Positions 13,814 through 22,774 of a stretch of 64,000 bases of DNA are shown piece after piece. Each line of letters begins with the position of its first letter. Position 1 is the first letter of the stretch. The notes under the pieces are model-generated. The model worked only from the letters and a program-made list of their open reading frames with translations, was not told where the DNA came from and did not search any database. A program made the translations under genes and the position numbers. Source of the DNA: Bugula neritina (Eukaryota > Bryozoa > Gymnolaemata > Cheilostomatida > Bugulidae); the NCBI GenBank assembly GCA_964035545.1, contig OZ037773.1, positions 8,954,751 through 9,018,750 of the forward strand. The letters are read 5' to 3'.

Positions 13814-16800
13814 ATTTCTTCTCTGATAATTTCTTTCTTTCTCTTCCCTCTCTCTCTCTCCCTATATCTTACTCTCTCTGTGTTTGAGTTTAATTGTTAT
13901 AAATTTATAATTACTCAGGTTTCCTCGCCGTTGGTACGCACTGACTACGGGAACGGAACTGTGATCCTCACATCTCGATCTCTACTCCTTCTCAAGACAG
14001 GATGTCAAGTTGAGTCTGTCGTAGAGATCGCTAGACTGAGCAGTATTAGCAGTGAGTAGCCAGTAGGGGACGTCAGATATGTGCCCCTAATCTGTGTCTA
14101 GTGCTTATAATACTGACTATAGCTAGGTACATGAGGTAGCCATAATAGTGACTGCTGATTGGTGCAATTTATCAGGTCAGGAGGTTTATAACAGGCATGA
14201 GAAGACACTAAACTTGAGTCACTAAAACAGGCTGGTCATTTCATTACTCATACTTTGCTCTTATAGACAACTCATTTCACATACCAGCCAACACAATACA
14301 GTTGCTATACTCTATGCACCTTCCTGATTGGCTGAGCCATCAGTCACTGTAGGAGTTATGCTCACTATGTTGTAGAGCTCGTGGTGGAGAATGTGACTAT
14401 AGTGTTGAAGCCTGTTCAGTGTCTCAGAGTCTATGCGGGCGGCTCTGTTAAACCCATCAACATCTTCCTGGAGGCTGAGAGTAGAACCTGGGAAATACTT
14501 CTCAGAGAGCTTATTGGTGGAAAGGTAGGCTGTTGTACACTACAAAGTTGAATGGTTATATACTTTACTATAATATACGTATACTTTACTATAATATACG
14601 TATACTTTACTATAAGATATGTATACTTTACTATAATATATGCATACTTTACTATAATATATGTATACTTTACTATAATATATGCATACTTTACTATAAT
14701 ATATGTATACTTTACTATAATATATGTATACTTTACTATAATATATGCATAATCTACTGCAGATAATTTCTACAAATATGCGAGATTTGTTCCTCATGGA
14801 GCAGGCCTCACAGAACGTCCTACTTCTGGACGCTCTGGTGCAGAGCTCAAAGTCAATCGGCAGCGTCTGTTTCCACTCTAAAGACATCAGCATGGCGGTA
14901 GATCTTCTCTCTTACTACGCTAAAGAGGAGACTAAACAGAGACTCCTTATAGCTTGCAGTGCCACTAGAGGTAGTGAATAGTTATGGTGTAGTACTACTA
15001 GAGGTAGTGAATAGTTATGTTGTAGTACTACTAGAGGTAGTGAATAGTTATGGTATAGTACTACTAGAGGTAGTGAATAGTTATGTTGTAGTACTACTAG
15101 AGGTAGTGAATAGTTATGGTGTAGTACTACTAGAGGTAGTGAATAGTTATGTTGTAGTACTACTAAAGTTTCTGAAATAAAATTGTGTTTACTTTTCTCT
15201 TAAAAATTCAATTTTATTCCTGAGAATTTACATCAGTTTTTTATTAAACCAAAACCTCGCGCTCACAACTCATTATAACTGAACACTGTTATATTTTCAG
15301 CTGATTTCTTTTGCATCTAGGAAGGTGTTTTCAATAGAAAGTTATGTCATCATATAGTAATAGTAACAAATCATGTATGTTTATCTGTAGAAACTCTGTT
15401 ATATCGACTGAACCCGAATGCCGATGAGTTAGACACTGTGACAGTAGAGTGTATAATATACGTGCCCGGAGTGAGTAGTACCAGTTCCAAGACCTCTACA
15501 CTGTCACCTCGGATGTCTCTAACCTCTGGCAGGTGGGTGCAGGTGCTTCTATATCATGTCTATTTATAACATCTGACAAATATCTTCTGTTTTATTCGCC
15601 TAATTTTATTCATGTTTTTACTGGCTGTTATGTTTATTTATTCTCACTGTTTCACCAGTTCACTCATACCATTTATTATCCACTCCTTGCAACATCTCTC
15701 CAATCTTTGTATCACCTATCCACCCCTTGTGTTACTCATCCACCTACTGCATTACCCATCCACTGCTAGTAGAAAGTTTTTCATACATTGGTTTATGTCA
15801 ACAGATTTGAGGCTGACGTGAACGTACCACCCACAGTGTGGTGTGGAATGGGGAACGGAAAGATCCGCATATTTGATGCCTCTTCATGGAGACTCTATCC
15901 TAGATATGTTCAAGCTGTGGACAGGTTTGTATGTTTCTTGTTTGTCTTCTGATTATTTGCAATAAGTCTGTAGCTTGCACTGTGGTCAATGTTGTTTTAT
16001 ATGATTTTAATGTCTGTTCTTTTTGTCTAATCAAAAAATTGATGACCTGTGAGATCTGCAAAGTTTCTTTCACGTTAAAACAGTTAAATCACATGATTAC
16101 AGTTTCCTGTCATGGCCTCTAGCATTGCCCTGGTTATCTATACTCACTGAATACTCTAATGCAAGTCACTGTGACTGTACAGATGCTCTTACATCTTTAC
16201 ACACAACTGTTTATTGACTGCATATCATCTCAAGTCACATGACTCTGCAGGGTTGTTAGCCTCAGCTACAGCTGTAAGAGAATATGGGCCGGGTCCTTCG
16301 ACAACCTCATCTACGTGATTGAGAACAACCCTTTAGCCTTGGAGTTCCAGACTCTGGACCAGCACACAGACTATGTGGTGGATATACAGAATGACCCATC
16401 CTCTTCTGAACATGTGTTTAGGTGACTCAGTCTACATTAGTTTTAGTCACTACCTAATCATTCCATTTCCACTATTTTTTATCTTTTTCTTTCTAATATA
16501 AATTACTAATTTGGGGAGACATTTCAAGTGGTTTGGTTTTATTTTGTTGAAACTTGACTATATAATATGCTGAATAAATATGAGTTGAATATTGTTTTTG
16601 CTTATAAAATGTATTTAGATTAATTAATTTGTCGCTAATTTTTATTGTTTTTCATGAAATGAAACTTGGTTGGGCACATTAAATGTTAATCATGTGATTT
16701 GACTTTTGGTCCTTTTTGTAGTTGTGCAATAAATGGCTCCATCATTCAGTGGGATGCCAACCAATTGGAAGTTTTGAGAGAGTTTCACTGTACAAATAGC

Positions 16801-18771
16801 ATTCTCACTTCCTTTAGAGTTATCTCTCATGTAAGTATTATACCGGTATCATGTAAACTACCTGATGTTTAAATATTGAAGTATTAGTAATAGTCAATTT
16901 CTGTAGACTAGATTGTGTCGGGTCAACCAAATCTGTTACAGTTTTCTTTCATTCTTCAACAGGCTAATGTAGAGGTACACATTGCCATCACTCTTGATAA
17001 AATATTCACATCCTCCTTCAGCTAAATTTCTCTCCCAAATAATGTTGATTAGTGACAAAGTTTAAGAGTTTTCTCGCATATGTTAAAGTAATACTTGTAG
17101 TACTAAATGAAATGTTGGAGTTATTTGTACGTGACATATCCAACACTGATGTCTACTTGCAGGAAGAGATTTGGTGCTGTTGTAAAGATAGCTTGGTCAA
17201 GATAGACATCACTGGAACACGTCACTCCTTAATCTACTATGTAGACGAGAGAGATACCAGGCAGTACATCGACACTTTCTGTATTGTAGACGATTATATC
17301 TGGGCCGGCTGCTCAGATATAGGTACGTAGTCTGTTATTGGTTCCTGTATATATGGACATAGGTACGTAGTCTACTGATTTAGACTGTTATTAGTTCCTG
17401 TATATATGGACATAGGTACGTAGTCTACTGATTTAGACTGTTATTAATTCCTGTATATATGGACATAGGTACGTAGTCTACTGATTTAGACTGTTATTAA
17501 TTCCTGTATATATGAACATAGGTACGTAGTCTACTGATTTAGACTGTTATCTTGTTAGCTCTTGTATAAAATACCTCAATTGTGTTTAGTCTTACTAGAT
17601 CTTGATCCCCCCCCCCAGTTTATCCGTTGCTTCTGTATACAAGATTAACTGAGACTCTTTTCCTATAAATCATCTCAAAATTTCACAAAATGCGAGATAT
17701 GAAGATGTTTCTTTGTTTGGAGTTCGGAATGATGTGCGATGATTCTTAACCATATTTAGAAAAAATGTCTTGAAAATAGTATAAAATGTTCTAATTGTCT
17801 CCTCAATGAGATTACGATTGTTTGAGGATAACTGAATGCTTAAGTTTGTGTCTCCTGTTCTTTGATTGGTAAACAGCTGGTGAAAGAGATTATAGGCTTT
17901 GGTATTACTAGGGGTTACAGCTACGCTTTACACGCTCTTCTCTGAAATCAATATTTGCTGTTGCTGACTATTTATACTCAGCCGGAGAGAAAGTGTCTGC
18001 TGCTCGTGTAAAGGTGGCGCCATCTTGGGCGTGCTCTCTTTGTAAGGGAAATCACTTCACTTCTGTCTTCAGGTCGAGTGGTTGTCTGGAGCAAGACAGA
18101 CGAGGTGAGGAAAGCCATCCTCCCTCTGGACACCAGAGGAGTATCACAGATGGTATCTATCGGCAGTTCTCTCTATTTGGGTTGCAAGTCCGCTTACACC
18201 AAGCGTCGCTCCATCACCAATGCTATAATCAACAGTCCGGATACATCCTCCAAATCGAGGCTCTACGTTGTCGACGCCAAGAATTTCACGGTCACAGAGG
18301 TAAGAATTTCAGTCCCATTCATAAATCGGTCAGTTGGTTCATCAAATATGAGTAAGCTTTCAGTGGCTGGCAGACTTCTGTACCTAAATATGTATTATAC
18401 ATGGTTTTCTAATGTATATGTGTATTATGACCCAGTTTCCATGTGTATTGCAACTCATTTGAAAATATTTATTTATAAATGCTTATTAAAATTTTAGGTT
18501 CCGGGTAAATTTTCTTATAAACCAAAGCTTAAAAGCAATTTTGTCAAACTATTCCAGTTGATACATTTTTGTGCAGTTGTTATATTAAGAGCACTTATAA
18601 ATATTACTTATAGACCATCATATTGTATTTCAGGAGTTGTCTGCCCACAATGACACAATCCGCTGTATGTTTGCCGTTAAGGATCAGTACCTGCTGACAG
18701 GGAGTTCTGGGACAGAAGGGAAAATAGCCATCTGGAAACATCATCAGAATAGCGAAGAGGTAAATGAATAG
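494..18771 (+). CDS. DENND3-like DENN/WD40 Rab guanine-nucleotide exchange factor, 5'-partial
   Basis: Exons: 494-642, 1070-1203, 1795-1929, 2115-2132, 3082-3123, 3878-4101, 4380-4599, 5090-5278, 5535-5664, 6262-6419, 7315-7435, 12684-12824, 13118-13303, 13525-13667, 13919-14051, 14376-14524, 14763-14970, 15391-15532, 15805-15924, 16251-16421, 16722-16830, 17163-17322, 18073-18299, 18634-18771 (stop). Phases agree at every junction; about 1180 codons are visible. The first exons read as uDENN (YVLTDVDGNRF) and cDENN (IPTCVVLVTSFPYY; LLQEQRVVFVSS then FPFRWQSMYVPVL). A dDENN-like stretch follows (EQKFFDK...SNVLDTTMFRVFLRE). The C-terminal third has WD40-like strands (KIRIFDASSWRLYP, IIQWDANQLEVL, GRVVVWSKTDEV, GKIAIWKHH). 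DENN followed by a C-terminal WD40 propeller is the DENND3 arrangement; in mammals DENND3 activates Rab12 in endosomal recycling and autophagy. The final stop assumes that GAG|GTAAAT at 18759 is not used as a donor. Least certain are the 18- and 42-nt exons and the end of the first exon. Confidence 0.8.
1182..1408 (+). repeat. 33-bp minisatellite copying an exon end and splice donor
   Basis: About seven 33-bp units follow the 3' edge of the exon ending at 1203. Each unit repeats TTACTACAATACCTTGCAT followed by GTAGGT, which is the exon end plus its donor. The unit length is a multiple of three, and the exon's reading frame stays open through the whole array to 1503. Confidence 0.9.
2550..2736 (+). 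repeat. 21-bp minisatellite in DENND3-like intron
   Basis: About nine tandem copies of a unit like CATGCACCTTACACTGTGTGT lie in the intron between the exons at 2115-2132 and 3082-3123. The repeat does not touch an exon edge. Confidence 0.85.
7080..7292 (+). repeat. 24-bp AT-rich minisatellite ending in acceptor-like CAG
   Basis: Eight or so copies of TATTTATATTACTACAGAG-type units. The array ends about 20 bp before the exon at 7315. Each unit has a TA-rich tract followed by ACAG, which resembles a 3' splice site. The true acceptor is the GTAG at 7311-7314. Confidence 0.8.
7506..7510. repeat. Target-site duplication, left copy (AGCGT)
   Basis: AGCGT immediately precedes the left LTR and is repeated directly after the right LTR at 11844-11848. 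Five bp is the usual duplication length for Ty3/Gypsy integrases. Confidence 0.92.
7511..8031 (-). repeat. 3' LTR
   Basis: 521 bp, starts TGTCACAAA and ends TTTGTGACA, with inverted TGTCACA/TGTGACA ends. It matches 11323-11843 without a difference that I could see by reading both through. Confidence 0.95.
8032..8043 (-). other. Polypurine tract
   Basis: On the minus strand AGAATGGGGGGT directly precedes the 3' LTR. A G-rich purine run at this spot primes plus-strand DNA synthesis in LTR retrotransposons. Confidence 0.75.
8081..8200 (-). pseudogene. RNase H C-terminal remnant
   Basis: In a different frame from the polyprotein the minus strand encodes about 39 residues. They contain RWDMYSQNFRIKVESIKGKD followed by N-x-GADYLSR, the typical end of a Ty3/Gypsy RNase H domain. 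It lies downstream of integrase and stops at 8078. The rest of RNase H and all of reverse transcriptase are missing, so a deletion of perhaps 2 kb is inferred at about 8195-8205. Confidence 0.8.
8109..11210 (-). CDS. Retrotransposon Gag-protease-integrase polyprotein
   Basis: One open frame of 1033 codons. Residues 30-120 are a charged coiled coil with three 11-residue KADQEAMA-type repeats. Residues 128-290 are a capsid resembling the SCAN domain (the segment around FNLTQEGYRKK and HKWVELSGG). Two CX2CX4HX4C zinc knuckles lie at 321-355. Protease active site DTG is at 434-436. Integrase follows directly: zinc-binding His621 and Cys658/Cys661, but Tyr628 stands where the second His is expected. 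The catalytic triad is Asp691, Asp751, Glu787, followed by a GPF module in the C-terminal domain. No reverse transcriptase lies between protease and integrase. The frame runs past the integrase C-terminus into out-of-frame RNase H sequence, so the last ~30 residues are an artefact of the deletion junction. The His-to-Tyr change may impair integrase. Confidence 0.9.
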   Translation of the reverse strand: MTQMGKDLGLVEDKLIAFVEKNLPIVAAQEEKEKDREERRLEREAEKIRQENEKALMEIKIKADQEAMAFKVKADQEAMALKVKADQEAEERRQRHELDMEKLKADTSLEHSRHESTRLEIANKPKPKIPFFDEKVDEMDSYLERFEWVAEGCNWDKGDWPYHLSQYLRGTATEAYIRLSPTDRRDYKKVKEALLERFNLTQEGYRKKLREAEAYEDETPAQLFTRIETYVHKWVELSGGMDIAKLVATEQFISSCPDDLAVHLKQSSYNSSEDMCDAASLFLHARGRKLAKTKKTNIKRMENTPADSMNAEQGSKSNGACFICKDKSHIARNCPRRGKKYCSHCKMNNHNTSDCRKYGGRSVHAAAAIATTPNKTVVTDPGISSKVEEPTEITVNGKKFVNAAVCKNGPKFKDGGTAIFDAEVNGQRATVMRDTGCGCIVVNAKYVQPQHLTGESVYLNMADASVREAQWALISVRSPFYNGVVKAAVMDKTICDLLIGNVDGARSADQPLENWKDCAVTTRAQAVKEKSGDKPLKIDSNTNPLSIGKDEIARLQRDDPTLERFFYAKEVKEKKGCTTRFVVRNKILYREYTDLKSVSVKPVKQLMVPSSLRKEVLQKAHDCIMSGYLGVKKTTDRVLSNFFWPGLNGDVVRFCQSCDICQKTVKKGSVMKVPVQETPLIDTPFKRCAIDLVGPINPPSERGHRYILTLVDYATRYPEATPLKNIDSATVAEALLDIYSRVGIPEEVISDQGTQFISDYMKEFTRLLDMRQLPTSPYHAMANGLVEKFNGTLKSMLKKLCAKEPRQWHRFINAALFAYREVPQESTGFAPFELLYGRTVRGPMYILRQLWTKEDTADEVKTCYQHVFELRERLDDMMEMALASLKDSKKRYKHYFDKKAKQRDFKPGDKVLILLPTDGNKLLMHWQGPFNIEGKVRLNDYIINIRGKRRTYHANMLKKYFERETPTDSMTVGAVMTLDAAGAGIIDYDKEREGEDDLLDLYNKKQQSDEMGYVFTKLQDQGGVNQRKGQCWS
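11304..11320 (-). other. Primer-binding site, probably tRNA-Pro
   Basis: Two bases inside the 5' LTR the minus strand reads TGGGGGCTGCTCCGGGA. Its complement ends in CCCCCA, i.e. discriminator C plus CCA, typical of eukaryotic tRNA-Pro. From general knowledge of animal tRNA-Pro acceptor ends the match has about two differences in 17 positions. Confidence 0.7.
11323..11843 (-). repeat. 5' LTR
   Basis: 521-bp partner of 7511-8031. Because the element runs on the minus strand this is the upstream LTR and should contain the promoter and the transcript start. I could not pick out a TATA box with confidence. Confidence 0.95.
11844..11848. repeat. Target-site duplication, right copy (AGCGT)
   Basis: Right-hand partner of 7506-7510. 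Confidence 0.92.
11849..12683. other. DENND3-like intron remainder, nothing further seen
   Basis: Intron sequence between the retrotransposon and the acceptor at 12682-12683. No additional exon is needed: the phase-1 donor at 7435 joins the phase-1 acceptor at 12684 in frame. Confidence 0.7.
13720..13812 (+). repeat. (CT)n microsatellite
   Basis: Over 90 bp of nearly pure CT, with CT-rich flanks to 13880, inside the intron 13668-13918. It forms a very long polypyrimidine tract ahead of the next acceptor. Confidence 0.95.
14558..14752 (+). repeat. 21-bp AT-rich minisatellite before an exon
   Basis: About nine copies of a unit like TATACTTTACTATAATATATG fill most of the intron 14525-14762 and stop about 10 bp short of the exon at 14763. 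Confidence 0.9.
14961..15170 (+). repeat. 33-bp minisatellite copying an exon end and splice donor
   Basis: Six 33-bp units start at the exon end (14970). Each contains ACTAGAG followed by GTAGTG, the exon edge plus donor. Unlike the array at 1182, the exon frame meets a stop in the first unit. Confidence 0.9.
17313..17545 (+). repeat. ~53-bp minisatellite copying an exon end and splice donor
   Basis: The exon ends GATATAG at 17322 followed by donor GTACGT. The intron then repeats GACATAG/GTACGTAGTC four more times at about 53-bp spacing. Confidence 0.9.
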
Positions 18772-19914
18772 AAATGTCAAGGTCAACTCTCAACTCATCT
18801 TCTTACATAAGAGATGAGCCCCATAGAACTATTTGACCAACATTTCCGAATTATGTTTTTATAATTTTATTTTTATATTTTGTTCTATTTGAATATTTGT
18901 TCAAATCACACCATGACTAGGTTATTTTCTGAGAATGGCTTTATTGATTACACATCTGGTGAACTGACTTCAGTTTTGATACTAGCTCACTCTATCTCAA
19001 CATACACCATTGCTAATCTTTACACCAAACTAATAATACGCGTCATGATTTTTTTATTCACAAATCAAATCATATCTTTCATGTGTCAACAATCATACAA
19101 TCAGGGCTGGAATTTCCATTAAACAAAATTTCTTCAGTTTGACGAAGAGGGCTTTTGTCATGTTTTTTATCGTTGAAAAAAATTTCTAAGCCAAATATAT
19201 TCTGCATTCTCTGCAGAAGTTTTTTTTAATTGTAATTTTACTTTTGATGTATTATTGGTTTATGAACATTTAATAATGTTCTCACCTATCTCTGCTCTGT
19301 CCTGTTCAGGTAGCAGGAAACATTTATACATGTATTTTTGAATAATATATTTAAGTTAACATTCCTTTTATATATACATTTAATTTTATATTTGGCTTTA
19401 TTTTGTAGTCTATAAGTTAATTTAAATTGCAACCTATGAGATATAATAAACATTATAACAAAAATAAAACATATTTTAGTAACTCAAACAAGTTCTGTGT
19501 GAGTCATCATCAAATCATAACACTGAGCAGCCGTATTCAATTGCTCTTTAGACTAAGAATCTCACAAGACATAGCTTAAGTTTTACAATGTTGCCGTTGT
19601 TCCAGTCATGGTATATAAACTTACTATAAATATGATCTTCATTATTACTGCATATATTATGTATAAAAAGTTTATAAAAATACCCTCAAGGGTAAATGAA
19701 ATACTGTTGATAATTATTAGATTTCTGAAAACAAGAACAATGGGGTTAATTTTGAGACAGTAACATATTAGAAATATAAACTTAGTTTTTCTTATAGAAA
19801 TGAATTACAGGACTTTACCATCATGAAGGGAATATATTAGTCAGGTATAACAATTGGCACATAAATGAGAAGATAACTCCTGTTTCAGTACTCGTTACCT
19901 AAGCTGAGTCTGTT
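18772..19914. other. Convergent intergenic spacer between DENND3-like and USP8-like genes
   Basis: About 1.1 kb between two stop codons on opposite strands. Candidate polyadenylation signals are AATAAA at 19445-19450 (+) and TTTATT at 19397-19402 (AATAAA on -). If both are used the 3' UTRs overlap. No gene is seen. Confidence 0.5.
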
Positions 19915-22723
19915 CTATAAGACGTTACTCGACAGCGATGTATAAAACAGGATGTAGGCAGCAGAACTCTACAATAACAGGATATGATGTCATTATGGAG
20001 TAATAACAACCTTTTACTGACAAACACATAGCAGAAACTATTTCATCTCTCTTAAGAGTTTGCATGTAGAATTATAAAATTATATCACTTTGTTTATTTT
20101 CTCATCCGGCTACAATATTCTGACAATGAAAATATAATCTCTAAGTATACACAGTTCAGTAAGAGAATAATGCATGCAGGTGATTGGTCAAAACAGAGAA
20201 TACTCCAATGTGATTGGTCAAAGCAGAGCATACTTCAATGTGATTGGTCAAAGCAGAGCATACTTCAATGTGATTGGCTAAGACAGCTCACCTTGATGTC
20301 TCCACTGTTCCTAACGACTGATACAGACTCGTCATTAAACTTGTGCCACTTCTTTGTCTTCATACTTTTGCAGAAAGAAGTATCTTCAATAAATCATCAA
20401 AACTCAAAAATAATATTCACCAATGCACAGCATTATCAATCAATATTAAATAATTATCTATAAAATATTGATAATTGATATTCAACTGCGACGGTAGTTA
20501 GAGACAGACAGACAGACAGACATAGCATACTCACAGTGACCAGAGTCCAGGGAACCATAGTGATTCTGAAACAGAGAATAAACCATATCTTAGCTACAGG
20601 ACCTCCCTAACTACGTTTGTTAGTAGACGGCACCCCAACTATTTACCTCTACTGGTGGGCAGAGCTCAGTCTAACTACTACAGTTGCTCTGCTTGAGCCC
20701 AATACAAGTTTAACAAAGACAATTGTTCAGGATGACGTTCCTTAGCACAGACTCGGATGTGTAAAGACTTTGCTGAAGTGAATAACAGCTAGGATTCCAT
20801 AGAATTACTCTAGTGATACACGTAATGGTAACAAGTAGATGGCCACTCACCACAACTCCGTACAGAGAATATCGTTTGCTCTCAGTCAAACTCTGTAAAG
20901 TCAGATCTTCTGGAAAGTCAATCATGTTTGTCTTCTTAGCAAAGTGATATGAATACTGATCAAACCTGGTAGGAACACAGACTAAGGTCAGGACATTCAG
21001 TGTTTCAAGGACATTAACTATGTTGATAGTTTATCTCATAACTGTAAGTGAGTGAGTGAGTGAGTAAATGAGTGAGTGAGTGAGCGAGTGAGTGAGTTAT
21101 AGTGAGTGAGTGGTAAGCAAGTGTGTCAATAGATATCATAGGTGAATGCCAAATAATTATTGCAACTAGAAATTGCTAAATGAAAGTTCCAAACTGAAAT
21201 TTCTCGCCAAAGTAAGAGAAAAAAAATAAAAAATATGAATAATCAAGAAACTAGTAACAGCTAAATAGTCTAATACAGCTCTTAATTTGCTACTAAACTA
21301 GCGACTAATTTTATTTAAATCACAACAATTCAGCTTCTTGAAACATGACACTGTGTAGGCTGAATATACAAGAGCAAATCTGCCAGGTTACAAAACCATG
21401 AGGAGACAAACCTTTTAAAGAACACCAGTAATATTACTGGCAGGGAATACAAGTCCAACTTCCTCTTCGACTGTTTCCTGTGACATTTCTCGCATGTGTA
21501 GTCTTCGAGCGGGTCGACTCTGAGGTACTGGTCCAGACAGCTGTTCAAACTGGTCCGGCGTGTGGTCGCGATCTCGAGGGGCAGAAAGTTATACGACTCA
21601 AACTTGTAGGACTTCTCGTTGCAGTTGGTACAGTACGTCACGCCCCTCTGAAGGCCCTACATATATAACAGACATTAACTAAAACAACCCTATAGTTTAT
21701 TATGTCTACTTGTACTATTAAAAATACATATTATATTATATTATACATATACATGTATGCACTAGTATGGTTTTCCCATGCAAAGAGTATAATAGTGAAG
21801 CTGCAGCGTGTAAACATATTGAGGCAAAAAAGTCAACACAGACTCCGTGACATGACTCCTTAGCCCAGTATGCCGAAGGCTGTGGGTAGAGGCGCAGTGT
21901 TGGTAGTGAATATGTATCATTAAACTAAACTAAACTTGCTCCAAACTCACCGTAAATAAAGTGACAATAATGGAATCGTTAGAGCGCCGGTATTCTTCGT
22001 AGGCCATTTTAGCGGCCACATCTTCACTGACTTTAGAGGAGTCTTCCAGCTTGGCCTTGACCTGCAGGTGACCTTTAGAGTTGAGGTCTTCGTGGAACAT
22101 GTCAAGTAGAATCTGCAGAAACTCCTGACTGTCCATCTGCTTGAAGTGGTCGAATGTTGTTTGTTTCCGGCCAAACACAAACTGCAGAAATTTTAGTCAA
22201 AGTGAAATAATCAACAAAACGAATTTAATAGATGAAAGATGAGGGGAAAGTAAAAGTTAATAATCCCAAAATGAAACAAGACACAAATAGTGGTACAGCT
22301 GTGAGACGTTACACCAACTCTCTATACTCCTATTTGCCATAAAAGTGGGACAACTCCAGTGCAAGCTAGCATTGTATAGACTGAGAACCAAACTATTCAC
22401 CTTGAAATCGCGGGGCACTATGTACTTGTAGTAACCGGCCCATAAGAATTTGAGGAGGAACGCAAACTCTGACGTGATGGCTCCTTTAGATCCCTTCGAA
22501 CTCTCACTGTAATAGTCAATTTGATTGGTTAGCTGCTTGTAATACAGTCAGGTGAAGCAGCTATATATACAATCTCTATATAGTCTAGTCTATATGCACT
22601 TTATATACAGTCTATATACAGTCTCTACATACAGTCTATATGCAATATGTACATATATACAGTCTATATACAGTCTATATGCATATATATATATATATAT
22701 ATACAGTCTATATACAGTCTATA

Positions 22724-22774
<51 letters not shown>

